Position numbers and translations under genes: made by a program
Notes under the pieces: generated by a model
Told to the model about the DNA's origin: nothing
Databases searched by the model: none
What the model saw: only the letters and a program-made list of their open reading frames with translations
NCBI GenBank assembly: GCA_045636205.1
Contig: JAZTXE010000070.1
Coordinates: forward strand, 1 to 45,458
DNA from: JAZRUF01 sp045636205
Lineage (GTDB): Bacteria; Bacillota; Clostridia; Oscillospirales; JAAYXM01
Direction: 5' to 3'
DNA: 45,458 nt
Shown here: piece by piece, positions 23,379 through 31,700 of the stretch
How positions within the stretch are numbered: position 1 is the first letter of the stretch
Layout: each line of letters opens with the position of its first letter

Positions 23379-24455
23379 CTATATTCTCTCCCACCATGGT
23401 TTATTATTGTCCCTTGACATAGTCTTAATACTCTGTTGCACGTGCGTTGAAACTTGCTTGCGTGGAAGTTTTACGGTTATTCTTTTACCCGCTCCTATGT
23501 TTTCCGCATCCATGCATCCATCATAGAACACTGCGATTCTTCTGACCAAATATAAATTGTTCCCATATGTTTTAAACATCTTGTCCATGTCCTGAATCTG
23601 CGGATTTTTCAAAAACTCCAGATACTCCTCGGAGATATTTCCCGCACAGTCGCTGACGCTCAGCTCAACATGGTTTTCAAAGCTTTTAACGCAAAGTCTG
23701 ACAGTATCTCCGGGTTTTGTGCAATCCGCAATATAGTCAAGAAGCCTGAGCAAAATATTGACGACCGACTTAAGATTTATCGGAAACACTATTCTCTCCG
23801 GCTCACATGATATTCCAAGGCTCGCCCCTTTTATTTTAAATCTTCTCGCCATCTGCTCGGCAACACCGTGTACACACGCGGTCAAATCCTCGAGGTGACA
23901 GCCTTTATCCGCATTTTCCTCGCGGCTCTCTATAACCTCAACAATATCCATGAGTGCACTACCCATGTTTCCAACGCTCGTATTTATCATTTTAAGCCAC
24001 GCTATAGCAGGCTCGGGAATATCGGGTGCCATGCATTTTACCATAAGCTCTGCAGCAGAATCCACCGACGTTATTGAATCCACGAGCCGCTTATGCGCAC
24101 TCTTTAATATTTTAAAAGACTCTTCATTTTTGCGAATTTCCTGCATAGCCGCGTCAAGGTCGGTGAAAATAAGAACAAGCTCATTGCCGTGCCTTAACAT
24201 ACGTATATCCGCAGTTCTGCCGAAAACCTCCGCACATTCTATATACTCACTTCTCTTCTCCGCATATGCCTTGTTTATTTTATCAAAAATCTCCGACGGT
24301 AATATATCACACAGCGGTGCTCCGCAAATATCCTCACCCACCATATTCAAAAGTGCGCGGTTTGAATAATTTACAATCCGGTCTTTAACAACTGCAAAAC
24401 CCTCTCGCGCATCCGCGTAGCACTTTAGCAAAACTTCATATGTATCGTTTCTCAT
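23379..24455 (-). CDS. PAS/HATPase-like sensor protein lacking an obvious phospho-acceptor His box
   Basis: A 358-residue soluble protein. Residues 5-105 look like a PAS domain (YADAREGFAVVKDRIVNYSNRA). A helical region follows (IRKNEESFKILKSAHKRLVDSI), then an ATPase-like domain of the histidine-kinase type with SVVNILLRLLDYIAD in place of the N box, SDCAGNISEEYL in place of the G1 box, and a final GAGKRITVKLP. A normal H-box (HELRTPL type) is absent and the N and G1 boxes are degenerate, so kinase activity is doubtful. I prefer the ATG at 24455: the GTG at 24467 sits only about 9 nt from the predicted transcription start and has no spaced ribosome-binding site, whereas GAGGGG lies 11 nt before the ATG. 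No response regulator is adjacent. Confidence 0.7.
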   Translation of the reverse strand: MRNDTYEVLLKCYADAREGFAVVKDRIVNYSNRALLNMVGEDICGAPLCDILPSEIFDKINKAYAEKRSEYIECAEVFGRTADIRMLRHGNELVLIFTDLDAAMQEIRKNEESFKILKSAHKRLVDSITSVDSAAELMVKCMAPDIPEPAIAWLKMINTSVGNMGSALMDIVEVIESREENADKGCHLEDLTACVHGVAEQMARRFKIKGASLGISCEPERIVFPINLKSVVNILLRLLDYIADCTKPGDTVRLCVKSFENHVELSVSDCAGNISEEYLEFLKNPQIQDMDKMFKTYGNNLYLVRRIAVFYDGCMDAENIGAGKRITVKLPRKQVSTHVQQSIKTMSRDNNKPWWERI

Positions 24456-24482
24456 TCTGTAATTCACCCCTCTTTTTTTGAT

Positions 24483-24511
24483 ATTATACTTTATATCTTG
24501 CTATATTACAA
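24483..24511 (-). promoter_or_regulatory. Promoter of the sensor-like gene
   Basis: On the minus strand TTGTAA, a 17-bp spacer and a perfect TATAAT. Transcription would begin near 24476. Confidence 0.75.
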
Positions 24512-24564
24512 TAAAATAACCAAACAAATCGAAAAAATGAAGTTAAATTTTTAACAAAAAATGC

Positions 24565-24593
24565 TTGTAAGATTGAAACTTTTGGTATATACT
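24565..24593 (+). promoter_or_regulatory. Promoter of gap
   Basis: TTGTAA (24565-24570), a 17-bp spacer and TATACT (24588-24593), giving a leader of about 40 nt. AGGAGGA at 24626-24632 is the ribosome-binding site. It is divergent from the promoter at 24483-24511. Confidence 0.75.
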
Positions 24594-24639
24594 ATATCAT
24601 GTTAAGCTATGTAACAAAATTTTACAGGAGGAACCAATA

Positions 24640-25650
24640 ATGAGCATTAAAATTGGTATTAATGGCTTTGGCCGCATCGGCCGCATGGTTTTCCGCGCAA
24701 GCGTAAACCATCCTGAAATCGAAGTTGTAGGCATCAACGACCTGTGCCCGGCAGATTACCTGGCATACATGTTAAAGTATGACACTATGCATGGTCAGTT
24801 TAGTGGCACTGTTGAGTCTACCGACAACGCTATCATCGTAAACGGCAAGGAGATTCCGATCTCTGCTGAGCGCGATCCGGCAAACCTCCCGTGGGGCAAG
24901 CTCGGCGCTGAGTATGTTGTTGAGTCCACCGGTCTGTTCCTGACTAAGGAAAAGGCAGCAGGTCACCTCGCAGCAGGCGCTAAGAAGGTTGTTATGTCCG
25001 CTCCGTCTAAGGACGACACCCCGATGTTCGTCTGCGGCGTTAACCTGGACAAATACACCCCGGATATGGACTTTGTTTCCAATGCATCCTGCACCACCAA
25101 CTGCTTGGCTCCTATCGCTAAGGTTCTTAACGACAACTGGGGCATCACTGACGGTCTCATGACCACCGTTCACTCTGCAACCGCAACTCAGAAGACTGTT
25201 GACGGTCCTTCTCTTAAGGACTGGAGAGGCGGCCGCGCTGCTTCCGGCAACATCATTCCGTCTTCTACCGGCGCTGCAAAGGCTGTTGGCAAGGTTATCC
25301 CTGAGCTCAATGGCAAGCTGACCGGTATGTCCATGCGTGTTCCGACTCTGGACGTTTCTGTTGTTGACCTGACCGTTAACCTGGCAAAGCCGGCTAAGTA
25401 CGATGAGATCTGCGCAGCTATGAAGAAGGCTTCCGAGGGCGAGCTTAAGGGCATCCTCGGTTACACCGAAGAGGCAGTTGTTTCTTCTGACTTCCTCGGC
25501 GACACCCGCACCTCCATCTTTGATAAGGACGCAGGCATCGCTCTGACCGATACTTTCGTAAAGGTTGTTTCCTGGTACGATAACGAAATCGGTTACTCCA
25601 ACAAGGTTCTTGAGCTTATTAAGCACATGTACTCTGTTGACCACAAGTAA
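24640..25650 (+). CDS. gap: Glyceraldehyde-3-phosphate dehydrogenase, type I
   Basis: Oxidises and phosphorylates glyceraldehyde-3-phosphate with NAD. The 336 residues begin with the Rossmann loop INGFGRIGRMVF, carry the active-site Cys in SNASCTTNCLAP and the partner His in TTVHSATATQKTVDGPS, and end with SWYDNEIGYSNKVLEL. Codon use is visibly more biased than in most neighbours (GGC, GCT, GTT and CTG repeated), as expected for a very highly expressed gene. It is monocistronic with its own promoter and terminator, away from the pgk operon. Confidence 0.99.
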   Translation: MSIKIGINGFGRIGRMVFRASVNHPEIEVVGINDLCPADYLAYMLKYDTMHGQFSGTVESTDNAIIVNGKEIPISAERDPANLPWGKLGAEYVVESTGLFLTKEKAAGHLAAGAKKVVMSAPSKDDTPMFVCGVNLDKYTPDMDFVSNASCTTNCLAPIAKVLNDNWGITDGLMTTVHSATATQKTVDGPSLKDWRGGRAASGNIIPSSTGAAKAVGKVIPELNGKLTGMSMRVPTLDVSVVDLTVNLAKPAKYDEICAAMKKASEGELKGILGYTEEAVVSSDFLGDTRTSIFDKDAGIALTDTFVKVVSWYDNEIGYSNKVLELIKHMYSVDHK

Positions 25651-25666
25651 GATATAGCTTGTTTAA

Positions 25667-25698
25667 CGTGCGCCGAAGCTTTCGGCGCACGTTTTTTT
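25667..25698 (+). terminator. Terminator of gap
   Basis: An 11-bp GC-rich stem (25667-25677 with 25681-25691) is followed by seven T residues, 16 nt after the gap stop codon. Confidence 0.92.
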
Positions 25699-25701
25699 CG
25701 C

Positions 25702-25746
25702 AAAAAAATCGGCAGAATGGGCTTATAAACCCTTTCCGCCGATTTT
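25702..25746 (-). terminator. Terminator of mnmE
   Basis: AATCGGC (25707-25713) pairs with GCCGATT (25738-25744), with an inner GGG/CCC pairing and runs of A and T on the two sides. It abuts the mnmE stop codon on the minus strand. Confidence 0.75.
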
Positions 25747-27108
25747 TTATTTTCCTACGCAAAATCTCTCAAATATTCTCTCAAGCACCTGCTCTGATGC
25801 ACGTCGTCCGGTAAGCTCCTCAAGTTCGTTAAGTGCATGCTCAATATCGCCTACCGCCACGTCAGGCGTAAGCCCCGAGCAAAGCGCCTGCTCAGCACAA
25901 CCTACATACTCAGCAGCGCTTCGAAGCGCCGCGGCATGCCGCGGATTCGTCACGGTTTCGCCCGCACACGGGATACTCTCAAACGCAAATATTTCCGCAA
26001 TTATCTTTTGCAGCAGGTCAAACCCAACCTTTTCTTTAGCACTAACCGTGCAGCACCTGCCGGAGAAGTATTGTGATATATCCTGCTCAAGCGTCATGGC
26101 TCTCAAATCGCTCTTGTTTATTATACCAACCGCTTTCTTCCCCGAAAGGATATCCAATATTTCGCGGTCCTCTGCATCTATCTGTTTGCCTCCGTCAAAC
26201 ACCGCCAAAACGAGCTCCGCATTTTCCGCAGCTTTCCTTGCGCGCTCTACACCTTGCCTCTCCACCGCATCGTCTGTAGAGTGTATTCCCGCGGTGTCAA
26301 TAAGCCTTAAACGTATCCCGCCCAAGTTAAAAATCTCCTCAACTGTGTCACGCGTAGTGCCCGCAATGTCGGTAACTATACTCCGCTCATATCCCAGCAT
26401 TGCATTTAGCACGGAGGATTTTCCGACATTCGGCTGCCCAATTATCGCGCAGGAGACACCGTCGCGCAAAAGTCTTCCTTTTTCAAAGCTCGCGGCGAGC
26501 CTTGAAAGCTTTTCTTTTACTTGGCTCAATGTATCTGTAGCTCGCTCAATTTCATCCTGCTCAATTTCATCGTCCGGATAGTCCACATACGCATAAAACT
26601 CGGACGCAATATCAATAAGCGGCTCACGCGCGGCCGAAATATTCTCCGCCATCACACCTTCAAGCTGAGCGGCTGCATTCTTTGCCGCCTGCACAGTCTC
26701 TGCATCTATCAAATCAATGACCGCTTCCGCCTGTGTCAAATCCATCTTGCCGTTTAAAAATGCCCGCCTTGTGTACTCGCCCGGCTTTGCAGGCCGCGCA
26801 CCCGCGCGGTAAAGTGCATTTAAAATCTCGCCGAGCACGGTAACTGAGCCGTGGCAATAAAACTCCACCACGTCTTCCCCAGTATAGCTTCCCGGCGCGG
26901 CAAAAAACACTGCAAGCCCCCGGTCTACAACCACACCGTCACCGCTTAAAAAATCGCCATACAGCATCTGCCTGGGGTTATCCCTAAGTCGGCGTTTGCC
27001 GCAAAAAACTTTTCCTGCAATCTCGGTAGCATTCTCGCCGCTTATCCGCAATACACCTATAGCACCTTTTACCGGCGCAGTGGCAAGCGCCGCAATAGTA
27101 TCCTGCAT
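25747..27108 (-). CDS. mnmE: tRNA modification GTPase MnmE (TrmE)
   Basis: With MnmG, MnmE installs the carboxymethylaminomethyl group (or its aminomethyl relative) on U34 of tRNAs. The 453 residues from the ATG at 27108 (MQDTIAALATAP) show the N-terminal folate-binding domain with RISGENA, GDFLSGDG and PGEYTRRAFLNGKMDLTQAEAV, the inserted G domain with G1 GQPNVGKSS, DIAGTTRDTV, DTAGIH and NKSD, and the C-terminal CVGK motif. The in-frame extension to 27186 has no ribosome-binding site and overlaps a terminator, so I reject it. mnmE lies downstream of the abrB-type gene but is separated from it by that hairpin. Confidence 0.97.
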   Translation of the reverse strand: MQDTIAALATAPVKGAIGVLRISGENATEIAGKVFCGKRRLRDNPRQMLYGDFLSGDGVVVDRGLAVFFAAPGSYTGEDVVEFYCHGSVTVLGEILNALYRAGARPAKPGEYTRRAFLNGKMDLTQAEAVIDLIDAETVQAAKNAAAQLEGVMAENISAAREPLIDIASEFYAYVDYPDDEIEQDEIERATDTLSQVKEKLSRLAASFEKGRLLRDGVSCAIIGQPNVGKSSVLNAMLGYERSIVTDIAGTTRDTVEEIFNLGGIRLRLIDTAGIHSTDDAVERQGVERARKAAENAELVLAVFDGGKQIDAEDREILDILSGKKAVGIINKSDLRAMTLEQDISQYFSGRCCTVSAKEKVGFDLLQKIIAEIFAFESIPCAGETVTNPRHAAALRSAAEYVGCAEQALCSGLTPDVAVGDIEHALNELEELTGRRASEQVLERIFERFCVGK

Positions 27109-27136
27109 ATAACCTACCCTTCCTTTTACCTGACTC

Positions 27137-27180
27137 AAATAAAAGCCCGCCTTGCACACTGACAAGGCAGGCACTTTTTT
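27137..27180 (-). terminator. Terminator after the AbrB-type regulator
   Basis: On the minus strand a 10-bp stem (arms at 27163-27172 and 27145-27154, one G-U pair) is followed by TTTTATTT. It lies between the abrB-type stop at 27202 and mnmE. Confidence 0.75.
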
Positions 27181-27201
27181 TCTCATTTCATCTGAAAAGC
27201 T

Positions 27202-27444
27202 TTACTTCGCGCTGAGTTCACGCACGCAAGCAGCGCATACATTTTTCCCTTTATGCATTACAACGTTTTTAGAGTCACCGCAAAAAATACATGCCGGCTC
27301 ATACTTTTTCAGAATAATCGAATCGCCGTCAACATAAATTTCCAAAGAGTCACGCTCTCCGATACTCATTTTTCTGCGAATCTCTATCGGGAGAACAACA
27401 CGTCCCAGCTCATCTATTTTTCTCGTAATTCCGGTGGATTTCAT
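27202..27444 (-). CDS. AbrB/SpoVT-type transition-state regulator with C-terminal cysteine pairs
   Basis: An 80-residue DNA-binding protein of the AbrB (SpoVT/MazE N-terminal) swapped-hairpin family. Such proteins control the shift from growth to stationary phase and sporulation. The N-terminal half is the classic pattern (MKSTGITRKIDELGRVVLPI then EIRRKMSIGERD). The C-terminal part has two CxxC pairs (CIFC and CAAC) that could bind one zinc ion. I chose the ATG at 27444 because GGAGG lies 8 nt upstream; the ATG five codons earlier overlaps that site. Monocistronic, with a consensus promoter. It is probably a global regulator; targets in this window cannot be named. Confidence 0.92.
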   Translation of the reverse strand: MKSTGITRKIDELGRVVLPIEIRRKMSIGERDSLEIYVDGDSIILKKYEPACIFCGDSKNVVMHKGKNVCAACVRELSAK

Positions 27445-27479
27445 CTTTACAGCCTCCATTCTTTTCTCAGTCCCTTTTT

Positions 27480-27508
27480 AGTATATCAACACCAAAAACC
27501 CATGTCAA
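27480..27508 (-). promoter_or_regulatory. Consensus promoter of the AbrB-type gene
   Basis: On the minus strand a perfect TTGACA (27503-27508), a 17-bp spacer and TATACT (27480-27485), the closest match to sigma-A consensus in the window. This fits a strong growth-phase promoter. Confidence 0.85.
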
Positions 27509-27606
27509 CTGCTAATTTGTAAATTTTTAGTGAAACTCGCAAAAAACCTTTAAAATAGCGCACATTTCGGCGCAATAAATAACATAAAAAGGCAGGTTTT
27601 GTCGAA

Positions 27607-28230
27607 ATGATGGGGAAACTTTGGACAGCAATGACTGTAATTTCTATCGTTTGCGCAGCCGCAACCGGAAAGCTGAATATTCTGAGTAATGCCGCAATGG
27701 ACGGTGCTAAAGCAAGCGTTGAGTTGTGTCTTTCAATCGCGGGCATGGTCCTTTTCTGGAGCGGTATAATGGAGATAATGCGCCGCTCCGACCTTATGGA
27801 GAAGCTTGCAAAGCTAATGCTTCCGGCAATAGGTTTTCTGTTTCCCAATGCAAAATCTCATCCGGATGTCATGGCGGATATTTCCGCCAACGTATCCGCA
27901 AACTTATTGGGCCTCGGAAACGCCGCAACCCCTGCAGGGATACGTGCAGCGCATGGTCTGCAGCGCTTAAGCCGTTCGCCGACCGCATCCGACGACCTAT
28001 GCATGCTGGTAATTATAAACACCGCTTCTTTGCAGCTAATTCCGACTACAATAGGCGCAATCCGTGCAGCAAACGGTGCTCAAAACCCTTTTGACATCCT
28101 ACCCGCGGTGTGGGTTGCATCAATTATTTCCCAAATTGCAGGAATTATCGCAGCAAAGTTTTTTTCCCGCATGTATCGCGGGCGCGAAGTGACCCTGCCT
28201 TCTTTTGTAAATCGGAGGATTGAAAAATGA
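27607..28230 (+). CDS. spmA: Spore maturation protein A (nucleoside recognition/Gate domain)
   Basis: A 207-residue membrane protein of the SpmA family, needed with SpmB for spore core dehydration and heat resistance in Bacillus and Clostridium. The typical order is visible: an N-terminal span, a VELCLSIAGMVLFWSGIMEI segment, MADISANVSANLLGLGNAATPAGI, LCMLVIINTASLQLIPTT and a C-terminal span. The ribosome-binding site is poor (AAGGCAGG 10 nt upstream), and an ATG at 27610 is an alternative start. The stop overlaps the spmB start (ATGA), so the two are coupled. No clear sporulation sigma promoter can be assigned. Confidence 0.95.
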   Translation: MMGKLWTAMTVISIVCAAATGKLNILSNAAMDGAKASVELCLSIAGMVLFWSGIMEIMRRSDLMEKLAKLMLPAIGFLFPNAKSHPDVMADISANVSANLLGLGNAATPAGIRAAHGLQRLSRSPTASDDLCMLVIINTASLQLIPTTIGAIRAANGAQNPFDILPAVWVASIISQIAGIIAAKFFSRMYRGREVTLPSFVNRRIEK

Positions 28231-28745
28231 ACACTCTCTCTGCAATTGCAGTTCCCGCAATAATAGTTTTTGTCGGGCTATACGGAGTTTTCAAAAAAAC
28301 CGATGTGTACGATGCCATGATAGCAGGAGCATATGACGGTATAAAAATCCTATACAACATTTTGCCGTCCATGGTAGCCTTGCTGACTGCAATTTACATG
28401 CTCCGCGCGTCCGGCGCGCTCGACCTTGCCGCAAAGCTTTTAGAGCCTGTAACATCATTCTTCGGCATCCCGGCAGAATGTGCACCAATGGGTATAATAC
28501 GTCCCTTCTCAGGCGGTGCCGCCCTTGCGGCAGGTACAGAGCTTATCAAAACCCATGGTCCAGACAGCTTCATCGGCCGCATGGCATCAGTCATGCTCGG
28601 CTCGGCAGAAACCACCTTCTATACAATAGCCGTCTACTTCGGAGCAATCCGAATAAACAAAACACGCTATGCCATTCCCGCCGCTCTGATAGCTGACCTT
28701 GCCGGTTATATCGGTTCGGCAATCGCAGTGCGGTTGTTTTTCTGA
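28227..28745 (+). CDS. spmB: Spore maturation protein B
   Basis: The 172-residue SpmB partner of SpmA, an integral membrane protein. Family features are the PAIIVFVGLYGVFKKTDVYD opening, IKILYNILPSMVALLTAI, the PSGGAA-like motif RPFSGGAALAAG, GSAETTFYTIAVYFGA and a hydrophobic end. Its last 40 bp overlap tail-to-tail with the convergent lyase gene, and no hairpin terminator is visible between them. The transcript probably runs into the antisense of the lyase gene or ends within it. Confidence 0.95.
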   Translation: MNTLSAIAVPAIIVFVGLYGVFKKTDVYDAMIAGAYDGIKILYNILPSMVALLTAIYMLRASGALDLAAKLLEPVTSFFGIPAECAPMGIIRPFSGGAALAAGTELIKTHGPDSFIGRMASVMLGSAETTFYTIAVYFGAIRINKTRYAIPAALIADLAGYIGSAIAVRLFF

Positions 28746-31700
28746 ATAAAGCTGAGCGGTATGCGGAATTTCTGCCCCTCCGCAATATTATAAACAAATC
28801 CCGCATCCATATCCTCACGCACCTTATATCTGCGCACGAGCGGCACATCTCCGATGTCGAGCCTTACATTTTCTCCACAGACATTGGTTCCTTTAATCAA
28901 ATATACACCGTTTTCAAATCCGTCATTTCCAATGTATATATGCCGCCCCGCCAAACTCGCGGTATCTAAGGTCACCGCTTTGTCAAAGCGTACGGTAATG
29001 TAATTTTCCATTGAAAGCTTACGCGTAAAATCAACTACCTCGCCCATGTATGCTGACCGTGTCACAACATCGTCGATAACATCTCCGTCATTTACATACG
29101 CAAGCGCTCTCTTGCCGCTTTCCAAGGTATATACTCCTAAAAAACCGCGGAAGGTAAACATCGGTGAAGTAGCTTTCCCGTCTTGATAAATTGCATACTC
29201 TACCGTGTTATTTGTCGCATAAACAATATAGTCAACGCGCCCGCCTTTAAGCTCTACGCGCACAACCCGCGCAATGTCTGTTTCACGCTCTCTTCCTCTT
29301 ATAGGCTCAATACGCGGCACTTCCGCAGTATTAACCTGCGCACTTGCTGCAACATTTTGGATATACTTCTCATCTTTATACGGTTCGTATACTACATTAA
29401 ACAGCGTATCTAAATTTTTACCGCTTCTACGCGCAAGCAAATACTCGAGCTTTTCCGGATTATTGAATACTCGCGGCGGGGTTCCCTGCGCGAGCGTTAC
29501 CTCGTCAAGATCATCATTGAGCACGGTTACGTTTAAGTGTAAATCTATATCGTACGGCAGAGTGTTCCTGAAATCGGTTATCTTATAATCCACATTGAAT
29601 TTCCCGCTCGGAGCCGTATACTTGCGTATTTTTTCAAGCCAGGTATACCCTCTCCTTGCAAATGGAGCATTGGAGTCATTCGGGTCATTTAAATCCGCAC
29701 CCCACGGCACATCTGCTCCTGCATATGAGCCAATCCATTCTCCGTCATTGTTTTTCTGCTCGGACAGATTCAACCCGCAAGCCTCATAAACCGTGTCCGA
29801 CTGTGAATGGAAACTGTAAATGTGGTCATCTCCGCCCCTGACGCGGAAGAAATCCACACCGTAACTTACTTCATCATTCACCGCAATCATAACCACCGTG
29901 CGGCGGTAAGTATCACATGTTCCAGCGTACGCGCCCGGCGCATCAATGTCCATAAGCTTTATTTTCCCCGCATCATCGAAATGAAGCGGTGCGCCGGTAG
30001 AGCCGGTCGCATTTCTCGGTTGCTCTTTTTCGTCTACCGTCACCGTGTTATGGGAGAGCGTAATTCTCGTCCACTGGTTTCTGTGCGCACTCGCACCGGT
30101 CTCCTCCGGATACCCGAGCTCCGGTGCCATGTTGAGTCCATACGCCTCTATTCCTAAATTTAGCATACCTGCATGTCCGTGAGATGATATTCCCGTAGTA
30201 GTTCCGTAATAAAGCCAGAAATCGCGTTGCGTATCAATCTCATTTTCTTTTTTTGGCGCAGCTCCGTCGCGCAGGATTGAAAAACCAAACCCGTTCATCA
30301 TTTCACTTTCAAATGAAAGTGCGCCGTGTTCGGCCACACTTTCCAATATATCCTGTTTAATTTTCTCCGGGTCCTTTGTAAAAATATCTGAATGGATTTT
30401 CCCTATATCCTTGCCTTCTGCCTTGTACCACATATAAAGATACTGCGCCATTTTTATGTCTCCGCACTTTTTGAATGCTCTTTGCATGCCTTTTTCATCT
30501 ATGCAAATTTTATTCCATACGCATCTTCCCGAATCACCTATCTGCGCGGTCGCCTTGGACACAAGCGTAAGCGGCGCAAAAGATGTATACATTTTCTGCA
30601 CCATAGGATGCGACAGTAAATCCATCCCCTCATATCCGTCAAGAGCCTCAAGAAAATCTGAAAAATGCGCAAGGCTTGCGCGGTCATATTGCGGTGAAGC
30701 CTCGGTAAATTCACCGTCGCGCAAGTAGTCATCCACTATCCGATTGAGAACATTTCCGCCACTTACACTCCCGAGCACCGTCGCAAGCTTAGTCTTAGGG
30801 TCAATAACCGCCGGGGTGTAGTCACCCGCCTGCATAAGCCATTCTATCCACTGCGGCGTCTCAGGCTCGCTGTCAAGAACCACGGCGGCAAGGGCAAGGG
30901 TTGACTGATGCATTCCAAAATTTCCGTATATGTCCGCTGATTTGCATGCTTTGAACACTTCACGTAGAATTCCATCCTCACAGTTTTTTCGTATGCTGCC
31001 CGCATCCGCCATTTTGCTTTTAAGCTTGTACTTTTTGGCCTTTTCAGACAGAAAATCAATCACATGCTCATCTTCCATCGCAGGATACAATGCGTCATAT
31101 GCACGTATGAGGAAATTAGCTGTTTTGCAGTCCTCTATCCTTCCGGTAATCTTTCCTTCCGCATATCCTCCGTGGGAATTCCACCAGTTTGTACCGAATT
31201 GAATCAGCTTAAAATCCGGATATAAATCCGCAACTCGCGATAATAGAATCGCTCCCGCGCGACCGTACTTAATATCTCCGGTAAATAAATATGCCATACT
31301 CAGGCTTTCAAGAGCCTTTGCAATCTCTCCGTTGTCACTCGTCCATTTTACCCACAACCCGAGCGCAATATAGTGCGCTATAAAGGTTTTGCATTCCCGA
31401 ACACCGTCAGGGTAAGTTGTTCCGGTATAATATCCGAAACCGTCGTCAACTCCCCAGCCCTCGCCAAGTTCTGGGTACAGCTCGTTTATAAGCAACGTCC
31501 TGTCCGCTAAATCCGGATTGAAAACTCCTCTCTCGTCAAGTCCGGACTTATAGTATGCCTCAAAATCGTTGGATGGAAATTTCCTGCCGCAGGCAGGGCA
31601 TGTGATTTTCCACGGTTCATTTATCGGGTCGGTAATCCACGGATATGTAGAATATTCAGCCCGCAAATCAACTCCGCAATCCGGATGCGGACAAGTGTAG

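Noticed and set aside
24772..25644. 290-codon open frame antisense to gap
   Set aside because: It is a by-product of strong codon bias in gap; no ribosome-binding site, promoter or recognisable domain is present.
27109..27186. N-terminal extension of MnmE to the ATG at 27186
   Set aside because: The added sequence overlaps the terminator hairpin of the abrB-type gene, and MnmE proteins start at the MQDTIAALAT-type sequence.
27583..27606. Sigma-E-like -10 (CATAAAAA) before spmA
   Set aside because: It would leave only about 10 nt before the start codon and no acceptable -35 lies at the right spacing.
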